Source of the DNA: Rhynochetos jubatus
Lineage: Eukaryota > Chordata > Aves > Eurypygiformes > Rhynochetidae
DNA: 64,000 nucleotides
Direction of reading: 5' to 3'
NCBI GenBank assembly: GCA_027574665.1
Contig: CM050668.1
Coordinates: 5,090,001 to 5,154,000 of the forward strand
Shown: in pieces, positions 44,896 through 58,300 of the stretch
Layout of the letters: each line of letters starts with the position of its first letter
Position numbering within the stretch: the stretch's first letter is position 1
Program-made: the position numbers and the translations under genes
The notes under the pieces: model-generated
Seen by the model: the letters and a program-made list of their open reading frames with translations, nothing else
Database searches by the model: none
Told to the model about the DNA's origin: nothing

Positions 44896-46566
44896 TAAGA
44901 TTTCACTGTTTTCTTTCTACATCTTCCTTCAGGCTATCTCTGCTTCTTGGTTTTGCATCTGTCTGTTGGAGACAGACGAGGTGGAAGAGGTTCAGGAATC
45001 CAAATGTGTTGGAAAACATGGGCATAATTTGGTCTCCTATAGAGAGATTATTAGTTTTCATATTTTTTCCACCCAACAAGACATTTCCTGGCACACATGC
45101 TGCTGCATTCCTGGTCTCGTTCACAGGTGCTGCATCTGCTGTGTGTTTCTTAGCCTGTGTATCTCTTATATTTTATTTAGAAATAGGGCAATTTCAGAAA
45201 TGAGATATTTACTGTGATCTGCCAATCTGGGTGAAAATAAAATGTAGTTCAGTAAAGGATCTCTGTTTCACTGTTAGGCCCCCTGGTTCTTTCTGCTTTT
45301 GGGGTAGCAGTCACCACTGTCAGATTCTCCCCAAATTACACAGAGCAGCGTTTTTGGCAGATTTTTCTTGTTTTCAAGTAGAACATGAACGTAGTCTCAA
45401 AAATACATATCCTTGTTGTCTTAACGGCTGGTTTTTCAGTTATCCCCTGGTTGTATTAAGAATCAGTGTAGGGAACAGCAAAAGAGTGACAGGAGCTGTG
45501 GTTTTTCTTCAAACCCTTCATATTTAAGGAAAGATAGGAATGCGAAAGAATTCTCGTGATCAGCAGTATTAAGCCCAAAGAGTCATTCCTGTGTCTGGTC
45601 ATGGGATGGGAAGGATGGAGCCGTTTCAGATGAGTGTCCTTGGCCTGCAGTAAGGGCAGGGGTTGGAAGACACATGTACCTACTACCCCCATCCTACAGA
45701 GCCCCAGCTTCACCTCCACTTCCACGTAGGCGGGTGAACGGAGAGGAAAACGCTTGTTCCTGCCCTTCTGGTAGAGGAGAAGTGGTAAGGGAAGGCTGTT
45801 GGCAGCCTCCCTGTTGGGCCAAGAGAAGCTATAGCCCAGGCTCGATGGGAGGAGTGACTTGGTCTTGGTTTTGTGTGTAGGTAAGTGCTTGCTGGTGTGG
45901 CTCATGGCAGCCTAGATCACACAGTGGGTTCAAAACCAGGCCAGTTGGCAACAAGTTTGATGTCTTAGTGTGTGGTTCTGTGAGCGTTGAGGATCCATTT
46001 CCGCACTGAGTACCTGGGGAACTTGGAGCATACAAAATTAGACGTTAAGAATCAGCACTTGGAGTTGAAACACCTTTCATGTCATTCAGGGTAATATTTT
46101 AGGGAAATTTTGGGTTGGCTCTGTAAGTCCAGTTTCCTTTGAGTTCCATGTAAGGTGTTCAAAAGTGGTTTTGTTCATTCAGTGATTTCACCCTTCTCTA
46201 AGAGGTGTTTCTGATGGAGCCTTAACTGCTGCAGATTGCCTTTATTTTATTGTTTTTCCTGCACGTAACTGCTGCTGGAAGCTCTGTTGCCGTTGTTTTG
46301 TCCTGCAGTCGCTTCTGCAGGAACAGTGAGAGATCAGGGCTCGGCGGTTGTAGGCGCTGAACCTCATAACCCCTCACCCTCTGCGGTGGTTTTGTTTGCG
46401 GAGCGTTTGCTTCCCTTTACAATACTATTTCCCTGAGTGCTGTGATTTATCTCCTACTCAGCAAAAGATGCACTCTAAAATGTGTGTTTGCGTTTGTAGT
46501 GTGTTTCATTCTTTCACAGAGGTTCACGTGGAAATATTGTCATGTGATCCTGGATATCAGTTACCT

Positions 46567-46671
46567 GGGCTAGGGGAGGGTGTCCCTGGGCTAGGGGAAG
46601 GTGTCCCTGGGCTAGGGGAGGGTGTCCCTGGGCTAGGGGAGGGTGTCCCTGGGCTAGGGGAGGGTGTCCCT
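46567..46671 (+). repeat. Minisatellite, five 21-bp units, G-rich
   Basis: There are five head-to-tail units at 46567-46587, 46588-46608, 46609-46629, 46630-46650 and 46651-46671. The unit is gggctaggggagggtgtccc followed by t. Unit 2 has a single g-to-a change and the others are identical. Because 21 is divisible by three, one plus frame reads a PGLGEGV heptapeptide repeat; I regard this as an accident of the repeat and not a protein. Each unit has three runs of three or four G on the sense strand. Confidence 0.97.
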
Positions 46672-46749
46672 GCCCGTGGCAGGGGGGTTGGAACTGGATG
46701 ATCTTTAAGGTCCCTTCCAACTCAAACCGTTCCGTGAGTCTATGATTCT
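46567..46749 (+). mobile_element. CR1 LINE 3' end carrying an internal minisatellite
   Basis: After five 21-bp repeats, the sequence continues as a standard CR1 3' terminus: tgcccgtggcaggggggttg, gaactggatgatctttaagg, tcccttccaactcaaaccgt, ending in the degenerate terminal repeat tgagtctatgattctt. The repeat unit itself resembles the CR1 segment immediately upstream of that point (compare ctggtctggtggagggtgtc, read from the reverse complement of the fragment at 8434). The insertion is therefore a short CR1 end in which one internal segment has been amplified. Confidence 0.88.
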
Positions 46750-49700
46750 TCCCTAATCCATACTGAATTGCCTAAAATGAGTAGCATCTGCAGTGACGAG
46801 AAGTTTATTGTGTTCTGTAGCAGAACGATGGTGAAGGCTGGGTCTCGAATGCAGCGATGGTGGAGCTGAATCCTGAAGCGGACATTAAGCATGTACTTCA
46901 TCTCCCAAACTAACGTGCTGTGAAAACAAACTTGTAGGGCCTAATAACAGCAGTAATATTTTATCATTGTTTTGGATATTTATGGCAGGCATAGTTCTTG
47001 CACAACAACAGTCATCTGTGGCATTTGTAGCCCAAATTTTGCAATATGGAAATCTAGAAAAACATGAAAAGGGAACTGAATGTAGACAGTGAAATTGAGT
47101 CATCTATTTTAATTGTAAAAGCTGGGAGAAATGTTGAAAAAAACCAAACAATAAAAACGGTGAAAGACCGTTTGATTCTTTTCTAAAAAGAAACCCTCTT
47201 TTGATCTAAGTCTGAAAAGCTACTTGTATTGCCAATTTTAATTTTATGTTTTAAAAACATGTGATTTTTATCTTAGGCCAGAATTGTTAGTTTTACAGAC
47301 GCTTATTTGATGCAGATGAATTGGAGTGCCTTCAGGAAAAAAAAGATAATTGTCAATTTTTTAAAGCTAACAGTGCTTTTAAGATTTTTCAGTTTTGGAA
47401 TAAAGCTGTCTTTCAACGGTTTGTAACTTTGAAAATCTTTCAAACAACAACAACCACCCAAAAAAGGCAGCAAAAGAAACACACAGTAACAAGTCTTCAG
47501 TATCAGCATTAAGGAGTCTGGATCTTGTCCTCGCGCCTGGGTGTTGTGATCTTAAAGTTGTCTGTCAACGGGTTTGTTTGTCTTTTCCAAATGTCCCTGT
47601 CCAAAGCGCGGTACGGCGGTACCGCCCCAACCTGATGCTAGCAAGGCATCTTCACGTGAAAGCAACTTTTCAGTCAAAGTGGCTTCTGCCCTCCCGGTCT
47701 GTACCAATCCGCCGCTCCCCGTGCCCGCGAGCAGGTAACGTGGGTGCAGCGGGAGCGGAGGCGCTGCCCGTGCCCCTGGCCCCGCGTCCCGCCGATCCCC
47801 GGCGTGCAGGGCACCGAAGGTGTTAATGACAAAAAGAAGGTTGTTATGTGCAGTGATTGCAGTCTGTCAGCTGGGCTATCAGAAGCCGGGTTTGACAAGA
47901 TGGCAGCGGCAAAGTTTTCCATGTGTAGGCTTGAAGTAAAATGTAATTAGCCTTTATGTGCAGAACAAGGATCCATTGATGAATACAGCTGGTCTTTGTT
48001 TTCTTCTGTCATTGAGTGTGGGAGGTAAAAGTGTTCTTCTTCATGTTTATTAATACAAGATTCCTTAGACAAATGGCAAGCACAGTTTAATATTTGTTGG
48101 AACACAGAGGGGCTTGCCAAAACAGTTGTTGTGTAAGAGGATTTCAAGGTTTTCAGATTATAATCATCTCTGGGTTAAATAAATGAATGATTACTCTGCC
48201 TTTTTCAATTAAAGAGGCACATCCTCTCCCAAGGCCCGATACTGATTCTGTTTGCTGTCCCACACGTTTCTATCAGCAAACCTGGATTTAACCAACACTA
48301 ATGACTTTGATCTGGAGATTCTATCGGAGCTGGAACGGAAAAGCAAACTCAGACTTGAGTTTCAGGAAAATTAAAGAATGTTGGGGTTTTTTTCCCAGTG
48401 CAGCAGACTTTCTTTTTTCTTCCCTGTTTCCTCTGTAGAAGAAGAAACATTCTCGTATGCATTTCCTTAGTTTTCCAGGGACAAACTGTTCTCCTGCTAA
48501 CATCGCTCTTTCACTTCTGCTTTGCTGCAGAGTCCAAGCAAGTGTTTGGGATTCCCAGCTGAGCGGTTCATGCTCCCAGCCTGAATGGTTGAATTCCAGT
48601 TTTAGATCAATTCCAGAGCCACCTCTTTGCTCCGACTCCCTCCTCTCCCCCAGCCTAAACGAATTCTAATTGGAAAAGGATCTTCGGTTGTAGCACATAC
48701 AGTAGGCTTGTTACGTTACTGTTAACATGTGGGTTGAGGCTCCCTGCCTTTGATGAAAGAAAATATCGAATTTCACTGAAATGCTGCATTTTCACCAGTA
48801 AATGTTAAGTAGTCTTGTGAGGATTTTAGGTGCTGCCCCCCCCCGCCCCCCTTCTTCTGCAATAAAAAGCTTTCACAAACAACACAAAGCGAAAAATGTT
48901 TGGGGTAAGGTTGTGAGTCAAACAGCCCTGCTCCCCGTTCTGTTACCGCTGCGATTTTCTGAACGGGGCAGACTTTTTATTCTTCTAAAAGTAGCGTGTG
49001 CGGAGAAAATGCGGTGGAGAAGGAGGTTTTCATATTTGCCAAAACAGTCGCCCTAAAACAACTGCTTTCATTAACTTGTAGAAACGTATTTTGCCTGCCG
49101 GTGTGTGAAGCAGAGAATTACCCTTTCACACCTTAGGCTGGTCACTGGGGTTTTTGGCAGCAGGGCTGAGGACGACGCAGTCGGTGTAGCGTCGTTAAGA
49201 CTGTATGCTGGTGCACTATTGCAAATTACCCCACCATATAGATCCAGCTGACTTATTTTAATCCTGGGCTGCATTTTAATGAAAACTAAATCTGGAAACG
49301 AACAGAGCGCCGTTGATAAAAGTGCGGTCTGCGAGCTGGCAGGCGCTGCTTTGCGGTCAAGGAGGGGTTTTCATTGTTTTAGGGCCTGCGTCGGAAAACT
49401 TGACTCACAGGATTTCAATATCAGTATTTAATACTCCTTTTCTTGCAGCAGTGATAGACCTCGGTCAGCGAGGCTGGGCGCACCGGGGTGGGCGCTGCGC
49501 ACCTATCTCTTACAAAGGCCGTCTCTAACCTCAAGAGCTTACAGCATGATACCCTGACAACGGAAAAAGAAGTTAATGAAACAAATAGGTAGAAGCTCAG
49601 GAGTGGGAGGACAAAGTAATGCCTATTTTCATCCCTATATCCTGCTTGAAAATAAATCCTCAAGTAATCTGCACAAAGTCAGCGGTGGGTGACAGATGGG

Positions 49701-52700
49701 GAGCGCTGGGCAGGCGGCGAGGGGGCAGACAGGGAGGTAAACAGCTCCTCGTGTTACCTGCACGCAGGCGCAAGGCACTCAGACTCCAGTGTCCAGGAAA
49801 GGTGGAGGTTTCGTGGATTATACGCCAAAAATAGAGCAACAGAAGGGGATGCCTGTGGTTTTTGGCTGTTTGGGGTGAAGGGTGCTTCTCTTCCTACTCG
49901 TGATGGACCTGTTCCTCAAGCATCAGCGTGGAACAAAGTTCTGAGGATGTGGCTTTCTGCACGGAAGGAGGGTAGGATTGGGCCTGGAGACAGAGGAACA
50001 GGAGTTTCAGAGGATTCATGAAGAGTTATTTCTGCCTCAAGTTGTGTGGTGGAATTGGAGTTCAAGTATTCATGTGAAATCTTGTGTTACATTGGGGCAA
50101 ATCTCAGTTAACTTGGACTTGAGGGGAATAATTCCCAATACATAGTGAGAATTGAATTTGGCCTATGAATTATTTACTTTGATTTTTTTAACAAATCTTT
50201 CTTGTTTAAGTGCTGGCTGGTAACAATATATCACTTTTCAAATGTTTGTAGTCTCCCATTTTGATGGTGCTCAGGGTCAAACTGAATAAAAAATAAAGTC
50301 GTGCTCCCTCCAGCATCACGTAATTACTGTGATAGATGGTCTCAAATGCTGCTTCCCCCCATTGGGCATGACATACTGTAGTTAGGGTGGTTGTGTGGTA
50401 CACAACATGAAATAGCTTCTATTTGCTGTGCCTTTAAGGTCTTAAAGTTTCCTATTTCCTGTTCTTTTGATGAGTCATTAACTTCTAATGTTCGTCTCTG
50501 GAATTATTGCTGTATTTAAAGTGATTTCTCTAAAAACAGGAGATGGAGAACTGCATAGGCCATGTCTCTCAGTTTTTTCTCTGAAGATTTCCTAGTCTTA
50601 CTGCCGTCAGTGAAAGCCCAGGAGTAGTGGTGATGGGGACATGAGAATCTGGGAAAGATGTTACAGACAACCAATTTTTTTTTAGGGAAAAAAAAAACCG
50701 AAAGAAAAACTAAATGCCTTAAATCTTACAGAAAGCTCTGTCTGCACTTTACAATTAGAGATATTGGTTGAAAGTTTTAACTGCCATATGCAAAACTCAA
50801 CAGGCCGAAAGTCACTGTGTAACACCAATAGGCTTTGCTTAAAAGCCTAGAAATTAAGATGAATGAAAATACTTTGGAGATCTGCTTCTTGTTTTGATCT
50901 AAAGCTCTTGTGTGAAATAGGGCTTGAAAGCCCGCCCATGTGCAAACCAGCCTTTTTTGTCAAATTGCTGGTTCAGCCTACAGTCAAACCAGAAGAGTTG
51001 CAAGACCGTGTGCTGTGGGGAGTGAACGACAGCGTTACTGTAAAACACTCGCCCTTGTGAAATACCGACTGCTTGCTTGGAAGTGTTGGCATTAGCCTTT
51101 CCTTTTGGATAGGGAAACTGAGGCACAAGGAGTAAGTATAAGGCTCAAAGCGGCCAAATCTGGTCTTGGCTGGAGTCTAGAAATACGCAGATAAGAGAAT
51201 CATAAGCTGCAGATGGACAAAAAGATTTTTTTAAACATTATGGCCGTTATTTCTAAGGGTGCATTTCTGGGAACTCCATATAAACGGAGCATTTAGAGCC
51301 TGTAGGAGTTAGTGCTGTATCTGGGCTCTGTCGTCTCTTTTGTTAAGACTTGTAATGTTTGTAATTAGTTAATGTAACTTTTTGACAGCACAGAAGTGCC
51401 CTAGGTCCTTTCAGGTTTTTGTTTGTTTTTTAACCTCAAGTGAGACTGTTCAGTTCCTTTTTCCAGTACAGCCTAAAAGCTGGTGTTATTTAACAGCCCA
51501 AAGTAGAGAAAAAAAGCCTTAGGGTATTCCAGCGTAATCTAGTCATCACTGTTATCTATAACCTTGGGTTGACATGAGATCCTTAGATAAAAATCTTTAA
51601 ATAAATGCCAAATACTGCATCAAAGGGTCTTACGTGACTGTGCCAGCCTTGCTGTGGGCCGTCCCAACCGTGGCTGCAGCCATGGCTCCTTCCTGGGCAT
51701 GAAGCTGCATGGAAGAGGCTGCAGCATCCTCGGTGCACGGGTTTGTATGGAATCACAAGGGGCAGGAGCATCCCTGTCCTGTCTGTTCTCGCCAGGGCCA
51801 AACCTCTCCAGGCTGTTGCAGGCTGCCTTAGTCTGCTGAACAGAGGGATCACCAGCCCGTTCTGCAGTCCCCTGCCAGCAGGAACTGGCTTTCCCTGTGG
51901 ATCCAACAAGAGGGCAATCTGATTTTTTGAGCTGTCTTACTACGGTAGCTCATTTTCTCTGTAACAGCTGAACTCTGTAAGGTGCCTGGGAGGGCTTCGT
52001 GAGGGAAAAGAGGAGCGAGTTAGAGGGAAGGAGCACCCTCCTCGCAAAGGCACATCTGCCCCCAAGCATGGACAAGGTCCTTGGGCCTCCGTGTCCCTGT
52101 CAGCTGAGCTTGGTTTTCATGCAGCCCTTTCATGTACATCTACAAATTATAATAGTCTCATTTTTTTGATGCAAAGTAGCAAATCAACAGAGTTATTTTG
52201 GTACAGTACCACTTCCTTGAGAGGTCTTGTCTGTGAAAGCAAGGAGGGCACGTGTTCTGCCATCGCCCCTTCAGCACAGTGCTGCTGGGCTGGGATCGTG
52301 GGGACGGCAGGCAGGATAAATCCTTGAATCATCAGAAACAAATGGTTCATCTGTTTTCAGTCGGGACCTGCCCGGTGTAGTATGCAGGGTTCCCTGTTTC
52401 CAGTCACAAACCAAAGCTCTCCGTCAGGCTCGGAGTTAAAGTGGCAGTTCCTGCAGCAGTCATCTCTACCTCGCCGTGCATCAGAAGAGTAGGCTTTCCT
52501 TACTGGCGTTTACTTGAAACTCTTCCTTGTGCTCTGTGGATGGATTCCAGCTCCTTTTCCTACTCCCATGCAACGATAGTGCAGGTGAAAAAATTAGTCG
52601 TGTGTGTTGTGCTCCCTCATTTAACAGAAAGAGATGGGTGTCCTGGATGGGAATGGAAGTTCAGGAAACGTTGTAAGGTCCCCAGCACTGAAACTCTGCA

Positions 52701-53654
52701 TCCTGAAAAACAGTCGTTCTTCTGCCTTACCTTCTTTCGCATTGGAAAGCCACGTGTTTGCTGTGAGAGCTGGCGGACCCGCTCTTCCCGTGTACCTCTT
52801 TCACACAGACAGCTTTCACATTCATCCAGTGCTTTCATTTGATTTCTTGCCTCTTCCAACAACAGAAACGTGTGTACCGCCACTGTCAGTGCCTGTATCT
52901 GGCACAACCTTCACTGAAGTCCCCCCGTGCCGTTTCCTCATTAGACAGGCTTGTCAGCGTCTCACGGAATGAATACCTAATGTGTCTGATCCCGTCCCTG
53001 CCTTAAAATGTTGCTTTGATGCCACAGCTGTAAGCCACCTTACTACAAAACCAGGGACACTGTCCTCTCCACAGCTGGTTTAAAAATAAACAGTATTTCT
53101 GGTTTGTATTATCTATATTAGTGCTGTTGTCATCAGGAACTTCGGGGTGTTCACGTTACTCAGGGTAAGGGCTGCAGAATGAAATCCTCCGTCTGCGTCG
53201 CTATTACGGGTCATCCCTGCTGCCTTCACGAGGGCATTAAAACTTCTGGTAATTACTCCTCCTGCCCACCCACCCCCATGTAAGTCTTTGACTAGCATTT
53301 TAACCCAATCTCAGTGCCTGTGGTGGAAGCAGAGCTGGGGGAGAAGCGTCTGTGTTGGCGTTAGGTGCGGGAGTCACTCTCAGCGCCTGCACTTGTGCAT
53401 CAGCCCCACGCGCTGGTTGCAGATAAAAAGGGGTTTTGGTCTGCAGACTTTTAGCAGTTTGGGCGATGATACAGGACAGGATGTTTACTGGCACTATCTC
53501 GTGTAGCGGCCCTGAAGGGGTGGCATTTCCCAAAGATTTCTGAGAAGCAATTGCAACTTGGAGGAGGTCAGTGAGCAGTTTGGCCATGCTGCATGCAGGT
53601 GTCGGAGAAGCGCGTGCTGTCTGGTTCAGCCCCTTCCAGCCATCCTGGAGACAT

Positions 53655-54136
53655 CACAGATTCACAGTGGTAGGGATTGGAACTCTGGAGATATCTAGCC
53701 CAACACCCTGCCAGAGCAGGATCCCCTAGAGCAGATCACACAGGAACAAGTCCAGGCGGCTTTGGAAAGTCTCCAGAGAAGGAGACTCCCCCCCTCTCTG
53801 GGCAGCCTGTCCCAGGGCTCTGTCACCCTCACAGGGCAGAAGGGTTTCTTCATGTTCAGGCTGAACCTTCTGTTTGCCAGTTGATGGCCACTGCCCCTGG
53901 TCCTGTCACTGGGCACCACTGAGCAGAGCCTGGCCCCATCCCCCTGACACCCCCCTTCAGATACTGATCAGCATTGATCAGATCCCCTCAGCCCTCTCTT
54001 CTCCCAGCTGAACAGCCCCAGCTCTCCCAGCCTTTCCTCATGTGGAAGGTGCTCCAGGCCCTTCCCCATCGCAGTGTCCCTGCGCTGGGCCCTCTCCAGC
54101 AGCTCCTTGTCCTTCTGGAGCTGAGGAGCCCAGAAC
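53655..54136 (-). mobile_element. CR1 LINE, 5'-truncated, young copy, minus strand
   Basis: The plus strand starts with the inverted terminal repeats cacagattcacagtgg, then caacaccctgccagagcagg, gggcagcctgtcccagggct, cactgggcaccactgagcag and ccttcagatactgatcagca. It breaks off within the ORF2 tail at gctgaggagcccaga. The reverse complement matches 26006-26492 closely, with scattered single-base differences, so the two belong to one subfamily. It contains the 3' untranslated region and only a remnant of ORF2. It lies in the intron after exon F, in opposite orientation to the copy at 25800. Confidence 0.95.
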
Positions 54137-55299
54137 GGGACATCACTTATTGGGACCTAAGAAATACTGTCCCATTTACATATCCACGGATCTCGACTGA
54201 ATGACAGTAACACCATGTGGGGTTGCAGCTTTGTATGTGGCAGAAAATACCTGGTATGATGAAACTGAATCTTACTATCTCAATTATTATTTTTTTTAAA
54301 TATGTTTTAATGAATTCACTTTTTAAAGTAGTATCTTTGAATAAGAAACTAAGAATCCCAAACATAAGGAACTAGGAACCAGGATTGAGCACTAATTCAG
54401 GGATTTGGAAGAGAAGGATGTTGGCTGGCTCGTGGAGCAGGAGGGATAAGGCGGTATGGTGCAGGCACTAAAACCAAGCAAAACAATAGACAGCAAGCAG
54501 GCCTGTTAATAACTTCATTAGCATTCATGTAAAGCATTAAATAAACAAATGCATTTACAATCCTGTAAGCCTGATATTATTAACCCCTAATGTTTATCTA
54601 GTGTGTTTCTGCAGGGGCAGATCATGGCAAAAGCAATGATTTTGTGCCTCTGACAGCCTTTCCTCCCGTTTTTAAAGACGTTGAGAAACTGAGTCACAGG
54701 ACGGTTGGTCAGGGACGCGGAGGGCAGTCAGTAGTACAGCAAAAATCAAACCCAAGAGATCAGATCACTGGAGAGAAGAAAGGACCACTTCTTGCCTTAT
54801 TTTGCTTAGATAAAGCTTCTTGATGCCCAGAGTAAATCCTAGTTGATTGAATCTTGCTTGCAAGTTTTAAATGCCTGTTAGTATCGAGTTTTGAACAAAA
54901 AGTAAATTTGACTGAAACACTGCCTTAGGGTTACTAACCTTCTGTAGTGGTTTCTCGGTGGCTTGTAATAGATGATCTTTGGTTACTTGTGATCACCAAC
55001 TGTACAAGCTGTCTTCATTCCTTCCCTCAAACTAACGAACTTTCAACTGAACAGTGTATTTTTTTTTCCTCCCCCCAACACAGAGTTTTATTTATTTGTG
55101 GCAGGTTTTAGGCTGGTCTGGACTTGATTTGTTCTGTGCCGGCTACCAGGCATAAATCTCCTCAGTTCCCTGTGGACTCCACCTGCTAGATGATAAACTG
55201 CTCTCCTGTACCTGCTTCTGGATGAACTCGGGTGGTTGAACCACTCATAATCTGGATTGCTGGGTTGAAGTCAGTCTGGTTTCCAACTATACTAACAAG

Positions 55300-55336
55300 A
55301 ATATATATTCATATATATGTGTGTATATATATATAT
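55300..55336. repeat. TA/TG microsatellite
   Basis: atatatattcatatatatgt is followed by gtgtatatatatatatga, an interrupted TA-rich simple repeat. Confidence 0.9.
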
Positions 55337-58300
55337 GAGAGAAAAAAATACAGAGGGAGTGCCACAGCAACTTTTGTCCAGTGGCTTACGTTTTCTTCCT
55401 TTTCTTTCCTTTGATTCAAAATTCAGCACTGGGAAGTGTGAATCTTTCTGTTACAGTTGGTGCTAAGCAGAGGTTGTGGGGGAGGATTGTGAAACAGGTA
55501 ACTTCCTTTGCATAGTTTCCTGAAGAAATTGTATTGACTGATGTTTCGTTTCCTGCGTATTTCCCCATTTATGGTATGTGCATTATTAACCTGCCCGAAC
55601 ACAGTGGTTACATCAGGCAGATAACCTGAAGGGCACATAAATAAGGCTTTCATGAAAATACGACCCCCGTTTCCGTTGTTGTGCACCATGTCATCTACCA
55701 GTTGGGCTGCCATAAATTGCTGTGAAATGCACACAGCCTTAACCAGTCGTGAGGAGCGCATAACGTAACCACGGAGTAACTAACCATCTTAATAAATCTA
55801 AATTCACTCTTTGCCGGAGACACTTCAGGGAAAGTGGGAGTTTCTACAGCCTGTTATCCCACGTGGTCACGGTGATGCAAAGGGTAAGTAGAGTTGTTCT
55901 GCGGAGAGGTTCCTATAGCCTGCTCTGTTTCACCCTCTGTGTTTGGGAATCTCTGTCTCGTGTAAAACAAATAAAAAGCCCTGCCAAGCAGCCGGGTTTG
56001 CAGCCAGAGTGCCCAGCATCCTTGTTCAGGGCCGTCATTAAAAGATTTCATGAAACAGCCTTAAAAATGAAAAGTTTCCTTTCTGAGAGAGAGAGAGATA
56101 ATTGAACTCATTGATTTGTTTCACGGTTTGTTTGCCCTTTCATTCCCTTCCTGAGGTGCTGTTTGTTGAGGAATGTCTCCAATTGCCAGAAAGACAGTGG
56201 GGTGTCTAATATTTCCCCGCCAGCTCTCCTTTCAGCCAGAGCAGAGTACTGTGGCAAGCCTACGATATGAATTTTTAATGCAGAACTTTATAACATAGCC
56301 CTTGCAGCACGGCTGCACTACTCTCTTGAGCTTTCAGATTTAATGCTCTGATGAACAGAGCACAGACTTGGGGCATTCGACAGCAGTCAGAATTAACCCC
56401 TACATTACCAAGTGTGTAGCAGTTAATTTCCCTGTGGATTAATACAGATGTGGGGGAAAGATTCCAGAGGCTTCTGCATTGGAAAAGTACCAGAATAACT
56501 TGGAATTTGACTCCTAACATCATCTGTGCTGTATTCTCCCTCGTTTGCTGATAATGGGAATTTTTAAGGCTCTTTGCTTTTCCTGGGCTCAACAATGATG
56601 CAGTCATTCTGTACTGGATAAACCGACACTGTCTTGTCCACTGTCTGCTCTCTGATAATGACCCATGCTGGTATGCTAGATGTCCAAAAAGGGGAAAAAT
56701 TAAATTAGCTCTGTAATGCATCATTGTAGATTAATTTGCCATAGGAATGTTCTTCCAGATTGTATCATTTAGTTGTTTACGCCGTGTTTATCTGAGGGGA
56801 TTTTGCTCTGTTTGGAATATGATCTTAACTAGATGCGGATGTTCTTATTAGCACATCATCTTACTTACCTAGCGAGAAGTGTAGAGCCCAGCAGCGTAGG
56901 TAAGTAGTCCAAACTGTTACACTTCAGGGCATTGGCACACGTCTGTCAGCGTTGAATTTCATCTGTCCTAAAGCTGCCAGTGCACCTGGCGCGTTTCAGT
57001 GTCTGGACTTTGACTCTTCTGCAGTCTTGATAATAATAATTCTGCTTCACTGGGTTTATTGCCACCGTGCCGTTCATCAGCTTTTCTAAATCATCCCTTT
57101 ACTTATAAAACAATAGCGGTTCTAATGTATTATCTGGAGGATTATGGGTCTCAGAATCCTTTAAAGTCTCTCCATGGAGTTGTTGGGTTTTTCATAGCTG
57201 GCTCTTTTTGGAAGGAGAGCGTGTCACAGCCGGGACTGGCCTTGGCAGGAGTTTCTCAAGAGAAGAATGCAGCGTTTGTAGGTTGACTTTGATAATGGAG
57301 AAGGAGTCTGATATATTTAAGTTGTGATAGGACTGGTGTAAGCTAGAGAGAACGAGACAAGACACAGAACTTGCAGAGGTGTTAGAGGCGTTCGGAGCAA
57401 GACTTAGCATGGAGTTTGTACTCCGGTGATGTTAAACCATTTGTCCTCGTGCATGAGACATGCAAGTTGTTCTTAACTGATACCACAGAAGTACATTTAC
57501 ACTTTTTAATCATAAATCAGCATCTCTGCTTTGGTGAGACATTTACACATTTGTTTCAGATGAGGTCTTGTAAGCAGCTTGTCTTACTGATTATAGACCT
57601 AAGATTGTCTTTACTTCCTCCACTGTTATTACTGACTCATGAGATTAAGGTTTTCAAGGCTTGTTGCTAAATGCAGAGAGATCCCATCGTTTCATTCAGT
57701 AGTTTTAGGCATCTGTTAACTTTACTTCTATAAAAAAGCACTGTATTTTGATAGAAAACTTAGTTTAAGACTTGGTCTTATGGAAAGGGCACTCCTGGTT
57801 TTGTGTGCTGTACTGATAATTAGCTCTGCGTCTCATTTGTGTTGTGTCAAGCACATTACCTAAAACGAGGCTGATGACTCAGTTTTGCCATATGTAAAAA
57901 GGGCACTTGGGGTAAGGGAAGACTTCATTAATGTGGATAGTCTTTCAGTCCTTGGATAGAAAAGGGAAGTGTTGTTCTGAGACTTGCATTGTAGCCTGTA
58001 AAAATAAATGTACATAAATAGAAACACATAAAATGCATTTGCTGACCATTCATTTGAACAGCGCCGTCCATTAGGTCATTCTGTGATGAATGGAAATATT
58101 CTTCTTTGCTGGAGACCACACCGAAGGAAAAAAGATGCATAAGGCATCTGTCGTAAGAATAATGCTGGATTACCACTGACTGCCCATAGCATGGGCATTA
58201 TAACTCACTGGAATGGGCAACTTTAATCATTATAGCGGTTTTCATCGTTTTACCTGTGTGGTGCTGCAGTGTGGGAGTCTTCTGCTTTTACCGAGCCAGA

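Noticed and set aside
46567..46671. CRISPR-like array
   Set aside because: The units are directly adjacent with no spacers, and the sequence is an intronic minisatellite in a vertebrate gene.
46396..46701. Open frame with five PGLGEGV repeats, resembling a low-complexity repeat protein
   Set aside because: The repeats are the translation of a 21-bp minisatellite inside a CR1 end. Both strands are open because the unit length is a multiple of three.
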